DNA of 64,000 nt from RH-AL1 sp965198495. Its GTDB lineage: Bacteria > Pseudomonadota > Alphaproteobacteria > Rhizobiales > Beijerinckiaceae. A program made the translations under genes and the position numbers. Of this stretch, positions 43,313 to 52,478 are shown one piece after another (position 1 is the stretch's first letter; the number at the start of each line of letters is the position of its first letter). The stretch is taken from assembly GCA_965198495.1 (NCBI GenBank), contig CBDAPL010000001.1, positions 2,728,001-2,792,000 of the forward strand. The letters are read 5' to 3'. Below the pieces are notes generated by a model that was not told where the DNA came from, ran no database searches, and was given only the letters and a program-made list of their open reading frames with translations.

Positions 43313-44073
43313 TTGGATCTTTCACGGCCCATATCGATCTGCCGCAGGCACTCCTCGTCGCCTTCGGGCTCTTCTTTGCCGGCCTCGTGGTCTACCTTCA
43401 AAGGGAGAGCAAGCGCGAAGGCTACCCACTCGAGGCGGCTATACCGGATATCGGGCATAGGATCATCGGCTTCCCCGAGCCGCCGCCGTCGAAGACCTAC
43501 GAGCTCATGGAGGGCGGCGTCGCCGTCCTCCCCCAGGAGTACGAGCGCCGCCAGTTGTTGGCGAGGCCACGTGGCTTCGCGCCCGGCGATCCAATCTATC
43601 CGATCGGCGATCCGCTCCTGGCGGGTATCGGCCCCGGCTCCTACACGCTCCGGCGCGACACGCCTTGGGTCATGCACGACGGTACTCTTCAGCTCGAGCC
43701 GTTACGAGAAGCGGCGGATTATACCTGCGTCGACGCCGATCTTGATCCCCGCGGCATGCGCGTGTTCGGCTCCGACTACAAGCCGGCTGGCATGGTGTTC
43801 GATATCTGGGTCGACAAGGAATCGAAGATCTTGCGCTACGTCGAGGTCAAGCTCGACGAGGTTCTAGAGCATCGCCTGGTCCCGATCTTCTACTGCCACG
43901 TCAACGCCCGCGCCAAGGAACTGCGCGTCGACTGTCTCCTGGCGGCGCAGCTTGCCAAAGCGCCGATCCTTCGCAATCCGACGTCCATCACGGCGCGCGA
44001 GGAGGATCGGGTGAACGGCTTTTTCGCTGGAGGCCACATGTATTCCGTGCCCCTGAAGGAGGCTCTCCTGTGA
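43309..44073 (+). CDS. puhA: Photosynthetic reaction centre H subunit
   Basis: 254 residues. One N-terminal helix (ALLVAFGLFFAGLVVYLQ) followed by RESKREGYPLE, the H-subunit signature, then a cytoplasmic beta-rich domain with GDPLLAGIGPGSYTLRRD, GMVFDIWVDKES and EEDRVNGFFAGGHMYSVP, all H-subunit hallmarks. TTG 43309 overlaps the pufC stop by four bases. In most purple bacteria puhA is in a separate puh operon next to bch genes; here it is the fourth gene of the puf operon. Confidence 0.96.
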   Translation: MIGSFTAHIDLPQALLVAFGLFFAGLVVYLQRESKREGYPLEAAIPDIGHRIIGFPEPPPSKTYELMEGGVAVLPQEYERRQLLARPRGFAPGDPIYPIGDPLLAGIGPGSYTLRRDTPWVMHDGTLQLEPLREAADYTCVDADLDPRGMRVFGSDYKPAGMVFDIWVDKESKILRYVEVKLDEVLEHRLVPIFYCHVNARAKELRVDCLLAAQLAKAPILRNPTSITAREEDRVNGFFAGGHMYSVPLKEALL

Positions 44074-44708
44074 CCGACGAACAGATCTTCCGCGGCAATC
44101 GCCTCGCTCCCGGCGAACTCGTCGTCTGGCAAGGAAAACCGACGTTTAGATGCGTCGTGCGGGATATCTTCCACTTGCGGGGAGTGTCTCTCTATGTCGC
44201 GGCGCTCCTCGCGCTCGACGCATATCAGGCCTGGGCTAAGCAGATCCCGTTGGCCAAGGCGATCCACAACAGCGTGCCCCTGTTTCTCGGACTGGCCGTG
44301 GCGGCCGCGATCTTTACGGCGCTCGCCTACATGACCGCACGTACGACTCAGTACACGATCACCAGCCGGCGAGTGATCATGAAATACGGCATGGCTCTAC
44401 CCGCCACCCTATCCCTGCCCTACCGCCAGATCGTCGGCGCTTCGGTGCAGGTCGACAGCGACCATTCTGGCAGAATCGCTCTCCTGCTGCGCGCGGACAA
44501 TCACATGCCCTATCTGAAGCTCTATCCTCTCGCGCGCGCATGGAAGCTCGCACGGCCGGAACCGATGATGCGTGCCGTTCCTCAAGTCGCACTGGTCGCT
44601 AGCCTCGTTACACGCGCCCTGCAGGCAGCGGAGCAGACCCGTCGCGCTGAGACCATCACGCCGCGAGCGGTCGAGACGGTGCGCGTCCCCGCATTGATGT
44701 CGGCGTGA
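44070..44708 (+). CDS. puhB: Photosynthetic complex assembly protein PuhB
   Basis: 212 residues. N-terminal GELVVWQGKPTFRCVVRDIFHLRG and the helices LYVAALLALDAYQAW and VPLFLGLAVAAAIFTALAYM followed by a PH-like region (TQYTITSRRVIMKYGMALPATLSLPYRQI) are the PuhB/bPH layout. PuhB assists reaction-centre assembly in Rhodobacter. GTG 44070 overlaps the puhA stop (GTGA). No puhC, puhE or acsF follows; the operon ends here. Confidence 0.9.
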   Translation: MTDEQIFRGNRLAPGELVVWQGKPTFRCVVRDIFHLRGVSLYVAALLALDAYQAWAKQIPLAKAIHNSVPLFLGLAVAAAIFTALAYMTARTTQYTITSRRVIMKYGMALPATLSLPYRQIVGASVQVDSDHSGRIALLLRADNHMPYLKLYPLARAWKLARPEPMMRAVPQVALVASLVTRALQAAEQTRRAETITPRAVETVRVPALMSA

Positions 44709-44772
44709 CGAACGCGAGCATGGAGCAAAATTTCGACGACGGCGCCGCAAAGTATCGCGACGCCACCGGAAG

Positions 44773-45093
44773 TCAGTGCCTCGTGCCGCGTCGCCCTTCG
44801 AGGCTCTTTCGGTTCAATTCGATAAGTAGATCAGGTTGCGCGACGATGGCTTCAGCGACGCCAACGACAGCGGCGAGTTGATTGATGCTCATGCTACGGA
44901 GCGCGGGACGAGCGATCGCGATCGTCCAGGGCGTGCCGAGCGCCTCGTCGAGGCAGACGCGCATGAAACAATGATCGAAGGTGATTGGCCACCTGTATCG
45001 TCTGGCCATTTTGGGAAGCACGTCCCTGGTCAGGTCGAGCCAACGCGCGACAAGCCTATCCCGGCCTACCGTCACCGCTCGGTCTTCGAGCAC
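44773..45093 (-). CDS. Small conserved protein of unknown function
   Basis: About 106 residues from GTG 45093; GTG 45075 is also possible. LVARWLDLTRDVLPKMARRYRWPITFDHCFMRVCLDEALG is the recognisable part, a pattern I associate with short alphaproteobacterial proteins sometimes labelled acetyltransferase-like, although no acetyl-CoA-binding motif is present. It begins nine bases after the stop of the upstream DUF2188-like gene, so the two form a small operon convergent with puhB. Confidence 0.65.
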   Translation of the reverse strand: MLEDRAVTVGRDRLVARWLDLTRDVLPKMARRYRWPITFDHCFMRVCLDEALGTPWTIAIARPALRSMSINQLAAVVGVAEAIVAQPDLLIELNRKSLEGRRGTRH

Positions 45094-45101
45094 GGCAGGT
45101 C

Positions 45102-45341
45102 TCAATCCTCGACATCCACCGCTGGTCGATCGCTGCCTTTCGCGCTCTCGACCTTCCATTTGCCGTTCTCGTCCTGGTACTCGATCATCTCATCGTCGCC
45201 ACCGCGCCGCTGCTCCTTGGACGCGATCTCGGCGGCGTCGTGCGCGTCCTCGTGCGTCCGGAACGTTTCAGAAAACACGTCGCCGACCTTGTAGGCCCAG
45301 CCCCCGTCGTGCTCGACCACAACATAATGAACGTCCGCCAC
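45102..45341 (-). CDS. DUF2188-like small protein
   Basis: 79 residues from GTG 45341, which has GAGAGGAG seven bases upstream. HYVVVEHDGGWAYKVGDVFSETFRTHEDAHDAAEIASKEQ is a beta-beta-alpha module like DUF2188 (a conserved aromatic GGW core and an A-rich helix). The C-terminus is acidic and hydrophilic. Function unknown. Immediately upstream of the preceding small gene on the same strand. Confidence 0.75.
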   Translation of the reverse strand: MADVHYVVVEHDGGWAYKVGDVFSETFRTHEDAHDAAEIASKEQRRGGDDEMIEYQDENGKWKVESAKGSDRPAVDVED

Positions 45342-45491
45342 AACAACGCTCCTCTCGTAAGCCTGTTCGCGATAAAGCATAGCCGCGCGCGGTGAGTTCC
45401 CGATACCGAAGCACCTGTCGGACTTTCGAGCGCGACGTCTGTCTGGCGCCGCACCCTTGCCTTCGCGTCACACAAAGGCGAAAAGCCGGGC

Positions 45492-47336
45492 GTGCTTCAC
45501 CTTAACGAAATAACACTGCGGCTCGGCCCGCGTGTCTTGTTTGATAAGGCTTCCGCCGCCCTGCCCGAAGGCGCGCGGATCGGCTTTGTCGGACGCAATG
45601 GCACCGGCAAGACGACGCTCTTCAAAATGATCGCGGACGAGTTGCAGCCGGATCTCGGCTCACTCTCCATTCCCAAACATATGAAGATGGGCCGCGTCGA
45701 GCAGGAGGCGCCGGGCGGGCCCGGTTCGCTGATAGATTTCGTGCTTGCCGCGGACATCGAGCGCTCGGCACTTGTCGAGGAGGCGGACACCGCCACGGAC
45801 GCGCAGCGGATCGCCGATATCCACACCAGACTTGTCGACATCGACGCTCATTCCGCCCCGGCGCGCGCGGCGCGCATCCTCGCCGGTCTCGGCTTCGACT
45901 TCGAGGCGCAGGCGCGGCCTTTATCGGCGTTCTCCGGAGGGTGGCGCATGCGCGTGGCGTTGGCGGCGGTGCTTTTCGCACAACCCGACCTGCTATTGCT
46001 CGACGAGCCGACCAACTACCTCGATCTCGAGGGCACGCTTTGGCTGATCGACTACTTGCAGCGTTATCCCGCCACTATCCTCGTCATCAGTCACGATCGT
46101 GACATGCTGGACGCGGTCTGCGACCATATTCTGCACCTCAATCACAGCAAGCTGACGCTGTGGACGGGTAACTACACCAGCTTCGAGAAGCAGCGCCGAG
46201 AGCAACAGGCGATCGAGCAGAAGCACAAGAAGAAGCAAGACGAGCAGCGCAAGCACATGCAGGCGTTCGTCGACAGGTTCAGGGCCTCAGCCACGAAGGC
46301 GACGCAGGCGCAGAGCCGCCTAAAGGCTTTGGCCAAAATGGAGCCGGTGTCGGCCCTCGTCGATGGCGAGGTGCTGCCCATCATCCTGCCCTCGCCGGAA
46401 AAGCCGCTGAAGCCGCCGATCATCGCGATGGACCGCGTGACGACAGGGTACGACGGCAAGCCGATCCTGAGAAACCTCGACCTTGTCATCGCAGACGACG
46501 ATCGGATCGGCCTTCTCGGCTCAAATGGCAACGGCAAATCGACCTTCGCCAAGCTCGTCGCCGGCCGTCTTGCCGCGATGGACGGCACCTTGCGACGCTC
46601 GCAGAAGCTGGAGGTGGGTTTCTTCGCCCAGCATCAAGTCGACGATCTCGACGAAACCGCCACGCCATACCAGTGCGTGCAGCCGCTGATGAAAAATGCC
46701 AGCGAGGCGCAGATCCGTGGCAAGTGCGCCCAGCTCGGCTTCGCCAACGTCAAGGCGGATACGAAGGTCGCGATGCTATCGGGCGGCGAGAAGGCGCGCC
46801 TCCTGATGGGGCTCTGCAGCTTCAACGGTCCGCACCTGCTGATCATGGATGAGCCGACCAACCATCTCGACATCGACTCTCGTGCCGCTCTCATCGAGGC
46901 GATCAACGAGTACAAAGGCGCGGTCATTCTCGTCAGCCACGACCGTTACCTTCTCGACGCCTGCGCCGATCGCCTGTGGCAGGTCGCCGATGGCGGTGTA
47001 AAGCCCTTCGACGGCGATATGGACGATTACAAGGCCATGGTGCTGGGCACTGAAAAGCCAAAGGGGAAGGTCGAGAAGCTCGTTACACCTCCGGCGCAGC
47101 AGGCGCGTCAGGCGATGCCGGTCAAGAAACGCCTTGTTTTAATCGAGCAGAAAATGGCGAAATTTCAGGAGCTCGTCAGCCGCATCGACAAGGCCCTATC
47201 CGACCGCGATGCCTTCATAGCTCAACCGCAGAAGGCCGCGCAGCTCGCCAAGCAGCGCAACGAGCTCGCCAAGGCCTTGTCCGTAGCCGAAGACGAATGG
47301 CTCATGCTGTCAGCCGAAAAAGACGCCGCGCAGTGA
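45492..47336 (+). CDS. ABC-F family ATPase
   Basis: 614 residues, two ABC domains without membrane parts, as in ribosome-associated ABC-F proteins (Uup/YheS type). Walker A motifs are GRNGTGKTT and GSNGNGKST; signature motifs SAFSGGWRMR and MLSGGEKAR; Walker B motifs LLLLDEPTNYLDL and LLIMDEPTNHLDI. The linker between domains (QKHKKKQDEQRKHMQAF) is the usual charged helical arm, and a coiled-coil C-terminus is present. Start GTG 45492. Confidence 0.95.
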   Translation: MLHLNEITLRLGPRVLFDKASAALPEGARIGFVGRNGTGKTTLFKMIADELQPDLGSLSIPKHMKMGRVEQEAPGGPGSLIDFVLAADIERSALVEEADTATDAQRIADIHTRLVDIDAHSAPARAARILAGLGFDFEAQARPLSAFSGGWRMRVALAAVLFAQPDLLLLDEPTNYLDLEGTLWLIDYLQRYPATILVISHDRDMLDAVCDHILHLNHSKLTLWTGNYTSFEKQRREQQAIEQKHKKKQDEQRKHMQAFVDRFRASATKATQAQSRLKALAKMEPVSALVDGEVLPIILPSPEKPLKPPIIAMDRVTTGYDGKPILRNLDLVIADDDRIGLLGSNGNGKSTFAKLVAGRLAAMDGTLRRSQKLEVGFFAQHQVDDLDETATPYQCVQPLMKNASEAQIRGKCAQLGFANVKADTKVAMLSGGEKARLLMGLCSFNGPHLLIMDEPTNHLDIDSRAALIEAINEYKGAVILVSHDRYLLDACADRLWQVADGGVKPFDGDMDDYKAMVLGTEKPKGKVEKLVTPPAQQARQAMPVKKRLVLIEQKMAKFQELVSRIDKALSDRDAFIAQPQKAAQLAKQRNELAKALSVAEDEWLMLSAEKDAAQ

Positions 47337-47375
47337 TGCGCCCGTCCATCGGCGAGCGGCGATGGTGCGTGCGGC

Positions 47376-49226
47376 ATGATTGACAAGGCGTCCGCCATCT
47401 CGATCAGGGTCACGCGTTCGCGCCGGATCGCAAGCGTGTCGCTCGCCTTGATCGTCGTCCTCCTCCTAGTCGCCGGAAAGGCTGGCGCTCCTTACCTGTT
47501 CCAAGGGGCGACACTGCAAAGCGAGCTCGCCACGCAGGTTGGATTGACGACCGGCCTTGTCGTCACCTCCAAGGATCACGGGCGTTTCGACCTCCTGCCG
47601 CGCCCGCACATCGTTATGAAGGGACTGCATTTCGCCGATCCGTCCGGTGCGCTTCAGGTCGACGCCGAGGAACTCAAAGGCGAGGTGCGCCTCCTGCCAC
47701 TCCTCGTTGGCCGCATCGAACTCGGCTCCGCGACGCTCGTTCGTCCCAAACTCGTGGTCGATTTCGATGGGCGGCCGGCGCAGCCCGACAGCATGATCGG
47801 ACGGACCCTCCATCCGATCGCACATGGCAGCCCGGCACCGAGCGGACGCCTGGGCATCGTGACCCTCGTCGACGCTGCGATAGTGGTGAAGAGCAAGGCG
47901 CTCGGTCCCCTTCCGGATTTCAACGATGTCGACGTGACGATCGACTGGCCGGACCTCGACTCGCCGGCAACGGTCACGGGATCCTTTTCCGTCAAGAAGG
48001 TCGCCGCTGATGTCGCCATCTGGCTCGCGCAACCCTCAAGCCTGATGCGTGGCGAGCCCTCACCGCTGGCATTACGCGTTCAATCGACACCGCTCGACCT
48101 GTCCGCCAACGGCGATCTCGTAGTCGTGGGCCTCTCCAACTTTCGTGGTCATGTCGCCTTACGAGCGCCTTCGATGAGCGGAGTCCTGGCGCTCGCCGCT
48201 ATCGCGATGCCGCTGCCGGCGCCCTTCGCCAATTCGGCCCTGAACAGCGACGTCACGCTCGGCATCGACCGCGACGGCCGCTCAGCCCTGAACCTCTCGG
48301 CGCTGCGCCTGCGCCTCGACGGGAACGACTACGAAGGCGCGCTGGCCTTTCAAGGCGGATCAAGGCCGGTCGTTACCGGCACGCTCGCGACAGACCGCCT
48401 GACGTTGGCGCCTTTCCTTGATCGCATGCCTCCATTGCTTGACGCCAAGCGTCAGTGGACACACGATCCTCTCATGCTCGCTCACCGCAATCCGATCGCG
48501 CTCGATCTGCGGATTTCCGCCTCGCATCTTCTCCTCGCCCCCTTCACCGTCGATGACGCCGCGCTGGCGATCATGACGCGCGGCGAGCGCACGGAAATCG
48601 TGCTGGCGGAAGGGAAAGCCTACGGCGGCGACGTGAGGGCTCGCGCTTCGGTCGGCATCTCAGGTGACGATCTCAACCTGCGCGGTGTGTGCTCGCTCAC
48701 CAACGCGGATGCCGCGACCTTGGGCTGGGACCTCCTTGGCAGACAGGCCGCGACCGGGACGTTTTCCGGCTCGGCAAACCTTGAGACGAACGGCTCAAGC
48801 ATGGCCGCCCTCATCGGCAACCTCAGCGGATCGATGAAGGGGCAAGCGAGCGAAGGCGACTTCTCCATCGCCGATCTCGGGCTGGGCCTGCGGACGACGC
48901 ACAGCGAGCCGCTCGAAGCCTTGCTCCCCGCCGAAAAGGGCCGAACGCCGTTCCACGATGCGGGCTTCGCCCTGCGTCTGTCGGACGGTGAAGGCACCGT
49001 CGCAGACGCGATGATGCACGGGTCCGAAACGACGGTGACGGCGACCGGCACACTCGACTTCGCCGAACGCCGGCTCGATCTGCGGGTCGGCGCTCTTCCC
49101 GCCGTGTCGCGGAACGCATCTCCAGGCAAGCCGCCCCATCTGCAGGTCGGTGGCTCGTTCGACAGGATTGTCGTCACGCCCGAAGCGTCTGAGCCATCGA
49201 AGGCGACGAACGCCACCGCGCGATGA
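47376..49226 (+). CDS. AsmA-family protein
   Basis: 616 residues, one N-terminal membrane helix (IASVSLALIVVLLLVAG) then a large periplasmic beta-rich region. GLTTGLVVTSKDHGRFDLLPRPHIVMKGLHFADP is the AsmA N-terminal motif and the C-terminal ATGTLDFAERRLDLRVGALPA with LQVGGSFDRIVVTPE is the AsmA-like end. Family members help move phospholipids or control outer membrane assembly. Begins 39 bases after the ABC-F stop, possibly co-transcribed. Confidence 0.88.
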   Translation: MIDKASAISIRVTRSRRIASVSLALIVVLLLVAGKAGAPYLFQGATLQSELATQVGLTTGLVVTSKDHGRFDLLPRPHIVMKGLHFADPSGALQVDAEELKGEVRLLPLLVGRIELGSATLVRPKLVVDFDGRPAQPDSMIGRTLHPIAHGSPAPSGRLGIVTLVDAAIVVKSKALGPLPDFNDVDVTIDWPDLDSPATVTGSFSVKKVAADVAIWLAQPSSLMRGEPSPLALRVQSTPLDLSANGDLVVVGLSNFRGHVALRAPSMSGVLALAAIAMPLPAPFANSALNSDVTLGIDRDGRSALNLSALRLRLDGNDYEGALAFQGGSRPVVTGTLATDRLTLAPFLDRMPPLLDAKRQWTHDPLMLAHRNPIALDLRISASHLLLAPFTVDDAALAIMTRGERTEIVLAEGKAYGGDVRARASVGISGDDLNLRGVCSLTNADAATLGWDLLGRQAATGTFSGSANLETNGSSMAALIGNLSGSMKGQASEGDFSIADLGLGLRTTHSEPLEALLPAEKGRTPFHDAGFALRLSDGEGTVADAMMHGSETTVTATGTLDFAERRLDLRVGALPAVSRNASPGKPPHLQVGGSFDRIVVTPEASEPSKATNATAR

Positions 49227-49239
49227 CGTTCGGCAAAAC

Positions 49240-49569
49240 CTAATTCAGACGTGCGACCTTGATCTGGTAGGCCCCGTCCTGCGCCCGCACGAACACCTCA
49301 TCGACCTGTGGATGACGGACCGGATCACCCGAATGGTCCTCGAGAAGGTTCTGCTCCGATACATAGGCCACGTACTCGGTGTCGGCGTTCTCGGCATAAA
49401 GATGGTAGAAGGGCTGGTCCTTGCGCGGACGGACGTCCTCCGGGATCGCCTCCCACCATTCTTCCGTATTGGCGAACACGGGATCGACGTCATAGACGAT
49501 GCCGCGGAAAGCATACTTCCGGTGCTTCACGACTTGGCCGATGCCGAATTTTGCTTTGCGAGGGTTCAT
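49240..49569 (-). CDS. hspQ: Heat shock protein HspQ
   Basis: 109 residues, adaptor and specificity factor for Lon protease. KFGIGQVVKHRKYAFRGIVYDVDPVFANTEEWWEAIPEDVRPRKDQPFYHL and the C-terminal YVAYVSEQNLLEDHSGDPVRHPQV are strongly conserved features of HspQ/YccV. Convergent with the AsmA gene (13-base gap) and divergent from the NAD(P)HX repair gene. Confidence 0.96.
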   Translation of the reverse strand: MNPRKAKFGIGQVVKHRKYAFRGIVYDVDPVFANTEEWWEAIPEDVRPRKDQPFYHLYAENADTEYVAYVSEQNLLEDHSGDPVRHPQVDEVFVRAQDGAYQIKVARLN

Positions 49570-49671
49570 GGCCTTGGGCGCGGACCGCGCGTTGAGGGTG
49601 ACAGATTGGGGTAGCCACCGCCTTATTTGTTGTCAACTGACGGTGGCGCGGCGACGCAAGGACGATCTTGT

Positions 49672-51228
49672 ATGGCGGTAACGCGTTCGACCCGAGCCAT
49701 TCGGCAGGCCGGCTTTCCGAGTGCCCTGCTCGAACCGGCCGAAATGACGCGAGTCGACAAGCTCGCTTCCGCCGTCCTGCCTTCGACCGCGCTCATGGAG
49801 CGCGCCGGGGAAGCGATCGCCAAGGCGGTGATCCGCATCGCCGGAGAGGCGACGCGAGTCCAGATCCTGTGCGGTCCGGGCAACAATGGCGGAGATGGCT
49901 ATGTCGCAGCCCGCCTCTTGGCCAACGCGGGCTGCCACGTCAAGATCGGGTCGCTTGTCGCGCGCGACAGTCTGAAGGCGGATGCCGCTTGGGCTTCCTC
50001 GCTGTGGACCGGCGTGGTGACCCGACCGGAAGACATCGACTTTGATAAGGTGGACATCATTGTCGACGCCCTTTTCGGCGCCGGCCTCTCGCGGGACATC
50101 GACGGGCCAGCCAAGACGCTGATCGAGCGCGTGAACGCTTGGGCCAAAGCTTCGGGAGGACCCGTACTTTCCGTCGACATGCCCTCAGGTGTCGATGGCA
50201 CGAGCGGCGCGATCCGCGGCACCGCCGTTGAAGCGACCGACACCATCACGTTCTTCCGGCTGAAGCCCGGCCATGTGCTGATGCCGGGACGCGTAAATTG
50301 CGGGTCGCTTGCCCTCGCCGATATCGGGATCGCCGAAGCCGTTCTCGTCGAGATCGCGCCGAAAACGAGCCTTAACGCGCCGGCGCTCTGGATGGAGAGC
50401 TATCCTCTGCCGACGCTGGCCGGGCACAAGTACGCGCGCGGACACGCTGTTGTCGTGTCCGGCCCGGTCGCGCAGACGGGCGCTGCCCGGCTATGCGCCC
50501 GCGGAGCCCTCAGGGCGGGCGCCGGTCTCGTCACCGTCGCAACGCCGGCTGACGCCCTCGCCGTGCACGCGGCCGCGCTCACCGCCGTCATGACGCGCGT
50601 CGCTGACGATGCCGCCGACCTGGCGGCGTTGCTGGCCGACAAGCGCAAGAACGCCGTCGTCCTCGGGCCAGGTCTGGGGGTCGGCGAGACAACCCGCGCC
50701 AAGGTCATGGCTGTCCTACGAGTGCCCCAAACCGGTACCGAAACACCGCGCTCTATCGTTCTCGATGCCGACGCCCTCGTAAGCTTCAGCGACGACCCGG
50801 CGGCGCTGTTCGATACGATCAAGTCGAGCGGCCACGCCGTGGTGCTGACGCCGCATGATGGGGAATTCGCTAAGCTGTTCGGACTGTTGCTTGATGTCTC
50901 CAAGCCCAAGCCGCAACGCACGCGCGAAGCGGCGGCGGTGAGCGGCGCGGTCGTCGTGCTGAAAGGCCCCGACACGGTGGTCGCGACGCCCGATGGGCGT
51001 GCCTCGATCGCGGCGAGCGATGCGCCGTGGTTGGCTACGGCCGGATCCGGCGATGTCCTGGCCGGCATGATCTGCGCCCTGCTCGCGCAAGGCATGCGGT
51101 CCTACGAGGCCGCCTCCGCCGCTGTTTGGGTCCATGCCGAGGCGGCACGCCTGTTCGGGCCTGGGCTCATTTCGGAGGACATCTCAGAAATGGTGCCGCG
51201 CGTGCTGCGGCAACTCTTCGAGACTTAG
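49672..51228 (+). CDS. nnr: Bifunctional NAD(P)H-hydrate epimerase / ADP-dependent dehydratase
   Basis: Repairs hydrated NADH and NADPH. 518 residues: the N-terminal YjeF/epimerase domain (CGPGNNGGDGYVAARLLANAG, VDMPSGVDGTSG) and the C-terminal ribokinase-like dehydratase domain (KYARGHAVVVSG, VVLGPGLGVG, LTPHDGEFAKLFG, and the catalytic ATAGSGDVLAGMI). ATG 49672 has AAGGA nine bases upstream; a TTG 45 bases earlier is less likely. Confidence 0.95.
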   Translation: MAVTRSTRAIRQAGFPSALLEPAEMTRVDKLASAVLPSTALMERAGEAIAKAVIRIAGEATRVQILCGPGNNGGDGYVAARLLANAGCHVKIGSLVARDSLKADAAWASSLWTGVVTRPEDIDFDKVDIIVDALFGAGLSRDIDGPAKTLIERVNAWAKASGGPVLSVDMPSGVDGTSGAIRGTAVEATDTITFFRLKPGHVLMPGRVNCGSLALADIGIAEAVLVEIAPKTSLNAPALWMESYPLPTLAGHKYARGHAVVVSGPVAQTGAARLCARGALRAGAGLVTVATPADALAVHAAALTAVMTRVADDAADLAALLADKRKNAVVLGPGLGVGETTRAKVMAVLRVPQTGTETPRSIVLDADALVSFSDDPAALFDTIKSSGHAVVLTPHDGEFAKLFGLLLDVSKPKPQRTREAAAVSGAVVVLKGPDTVVATPDGRASIAASDAPWLATAGSGDVLAGMICALLAQGMRSYEAASAAVWVHAEAARLFGPGLISEDISEMVPRVLRQLFET

Positions 51229-51341
51229 TCTTTCACGGGCTTCGACATGGCGGCTTCACGGGCGTCGAGCCTGGGGATTTCCTCAAACGGCCTCATTGTC
51301 TTGGGACACGATGAATATCGCGAAATTCGTGTGGACCCTTC

Positions 51342-52478
51342 ATGCGTCAGCCTAACGGTATCGACTTCTGGCGCGGCTACGCTCTCATTTCTATTTTCGT
51401 GAACCACATTCCAGGTAATTTCTTCGAGCGCTTCACATATCGTAATCTTACGCTTTCGGACTCAGCCGAGCTGTTCGTCTTTCTCGCCGGCTGGGCGATG
51501 CGGCTGTCGATCGAAAATCCAAAGCGTCCGATGTCGACGTCGGCGGTCATCTATAAGCTCTGGGGCCGCGCCTTCACGATCTACGTGGCACAGACGTTCA
51601 TCACGGAGGTCGCGATCTTCATCCTCGCCGCCGCGTCGGTCGTGCTCGATGCGCCATTCCTGCTCGATTGGCATAACGTTGGGGCCATCTTCCACCAGCC
51701 CATCGAAGCGCACATCGGCCTTGTTCTTCTCACCTATCAGCTCGGCTATTTCAATATCCTGCCGCTTTATGTGGTGCTGATGATCGCCGCGCCGGCGATC
51801 GCGATCGTCTACCGGGTCTTTCCCGCGGTCATCCTGCCCTTGTCGCTTGGCCTTTATGTCGTGACCTTGGCGCTAGGCTGGAACATCCCGTCGTGGCCAA
51901 TCGAGGGGACGTGGTTTTTCTCGCCGTTCGCGTGGCAACTCATCTACGTGTTGGGCTTCCTGCTCGCCGGCAAGCACACCGATCTTGGGTCCTTCGCACG
52001 CCGCAACCTGACCGTGCTGCGCTGGATTGCGGCGCCAATCCTGCTGGTCGGCCTTGTCATCGCTTCGCAGCGCTTCTACCCCGACCTACTCCATCTGCCG
52101 AACCTCAGCCTGTTCTTCATCGTCTTCGACAAGACGTTCATGTCGCCAGACCGCCTTCTCAGCGTACTCTCCATCATCGCTGTGGGTGGCGGCATCTTCA
52201 GCGTGATCCAGCGTTGGATGCCGGCGGTCGGCAGCTTCCTCTCGCTAATGGGGCGCAACGGCTTGCAGGTCTTCTGCGCCGGATCAGTATTGAGCCTTTG
52301 TGGACAGATCGTCCGTTTTGTATACGGCGGCAGTGTTGTGACGGACGTGGTTTTGTTTATCGTAGGGATCTCGATCATGGCGTTTGTCGCATGGGTTCAC
52401 GAATGGGCTACCCGAACGAAGGTCGAGGCCGCCAAGTCTCCCGCGCTGTCTTCGCCGGCTGTCTCCTCCTCCCCCTGA
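51342..52478 (+). CDS. opgC: OpgC-family membrane acyltransferase
   Basis: 378 residues, about ten membrane helices. GIDFWRGYALISIFVNHIPGNFFERFTYRNLTLSDSAELFVFLAGWA is the OpgC family N-terminus, with the catalytic-type His in VNHIPG. OpgC proteins add succinyl groups to periplasmic glucans in Rhodobacter and E. coli. Its 3' end overlaps the following SGNH-type gene by about 75 bases, so the two are coupled and probably act on the same polymer. Confidence 0.88.
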   Translation: MRQPNGIDFWRGYALISIFVNHIPGNFFERFTYRNLTLSDSAELFVFLAGWAMRLSIENPKRPMSTSAVIYKLWGRAFTIYVAQTFITEVAIFILAAASVVLDAPFLLDWHNVGAIFHQPIEAHIGLVLLTYQLGYFNILPLYVVLMIAAPAIAIVYRVFPAVILPLSLGLYVVTLALGWNIPSWPIEGTWFFSPFAWQLIYVLGFLLAGKHTDLGSFARRNLTVLRWIAAPILLVGLVIASQRFYPDLLHLPNLSLFFIVFDKTFMSPDRLLSVLSIIAVGGGIFSVIQRWMPAVGSFLSLMGRNGLQVFCAGSVLSLCGQIVRFVYGGSVVTDVVLFIVGISIMAFVAWVHEWATRTKVEAAKSPALSSPAVSSSP

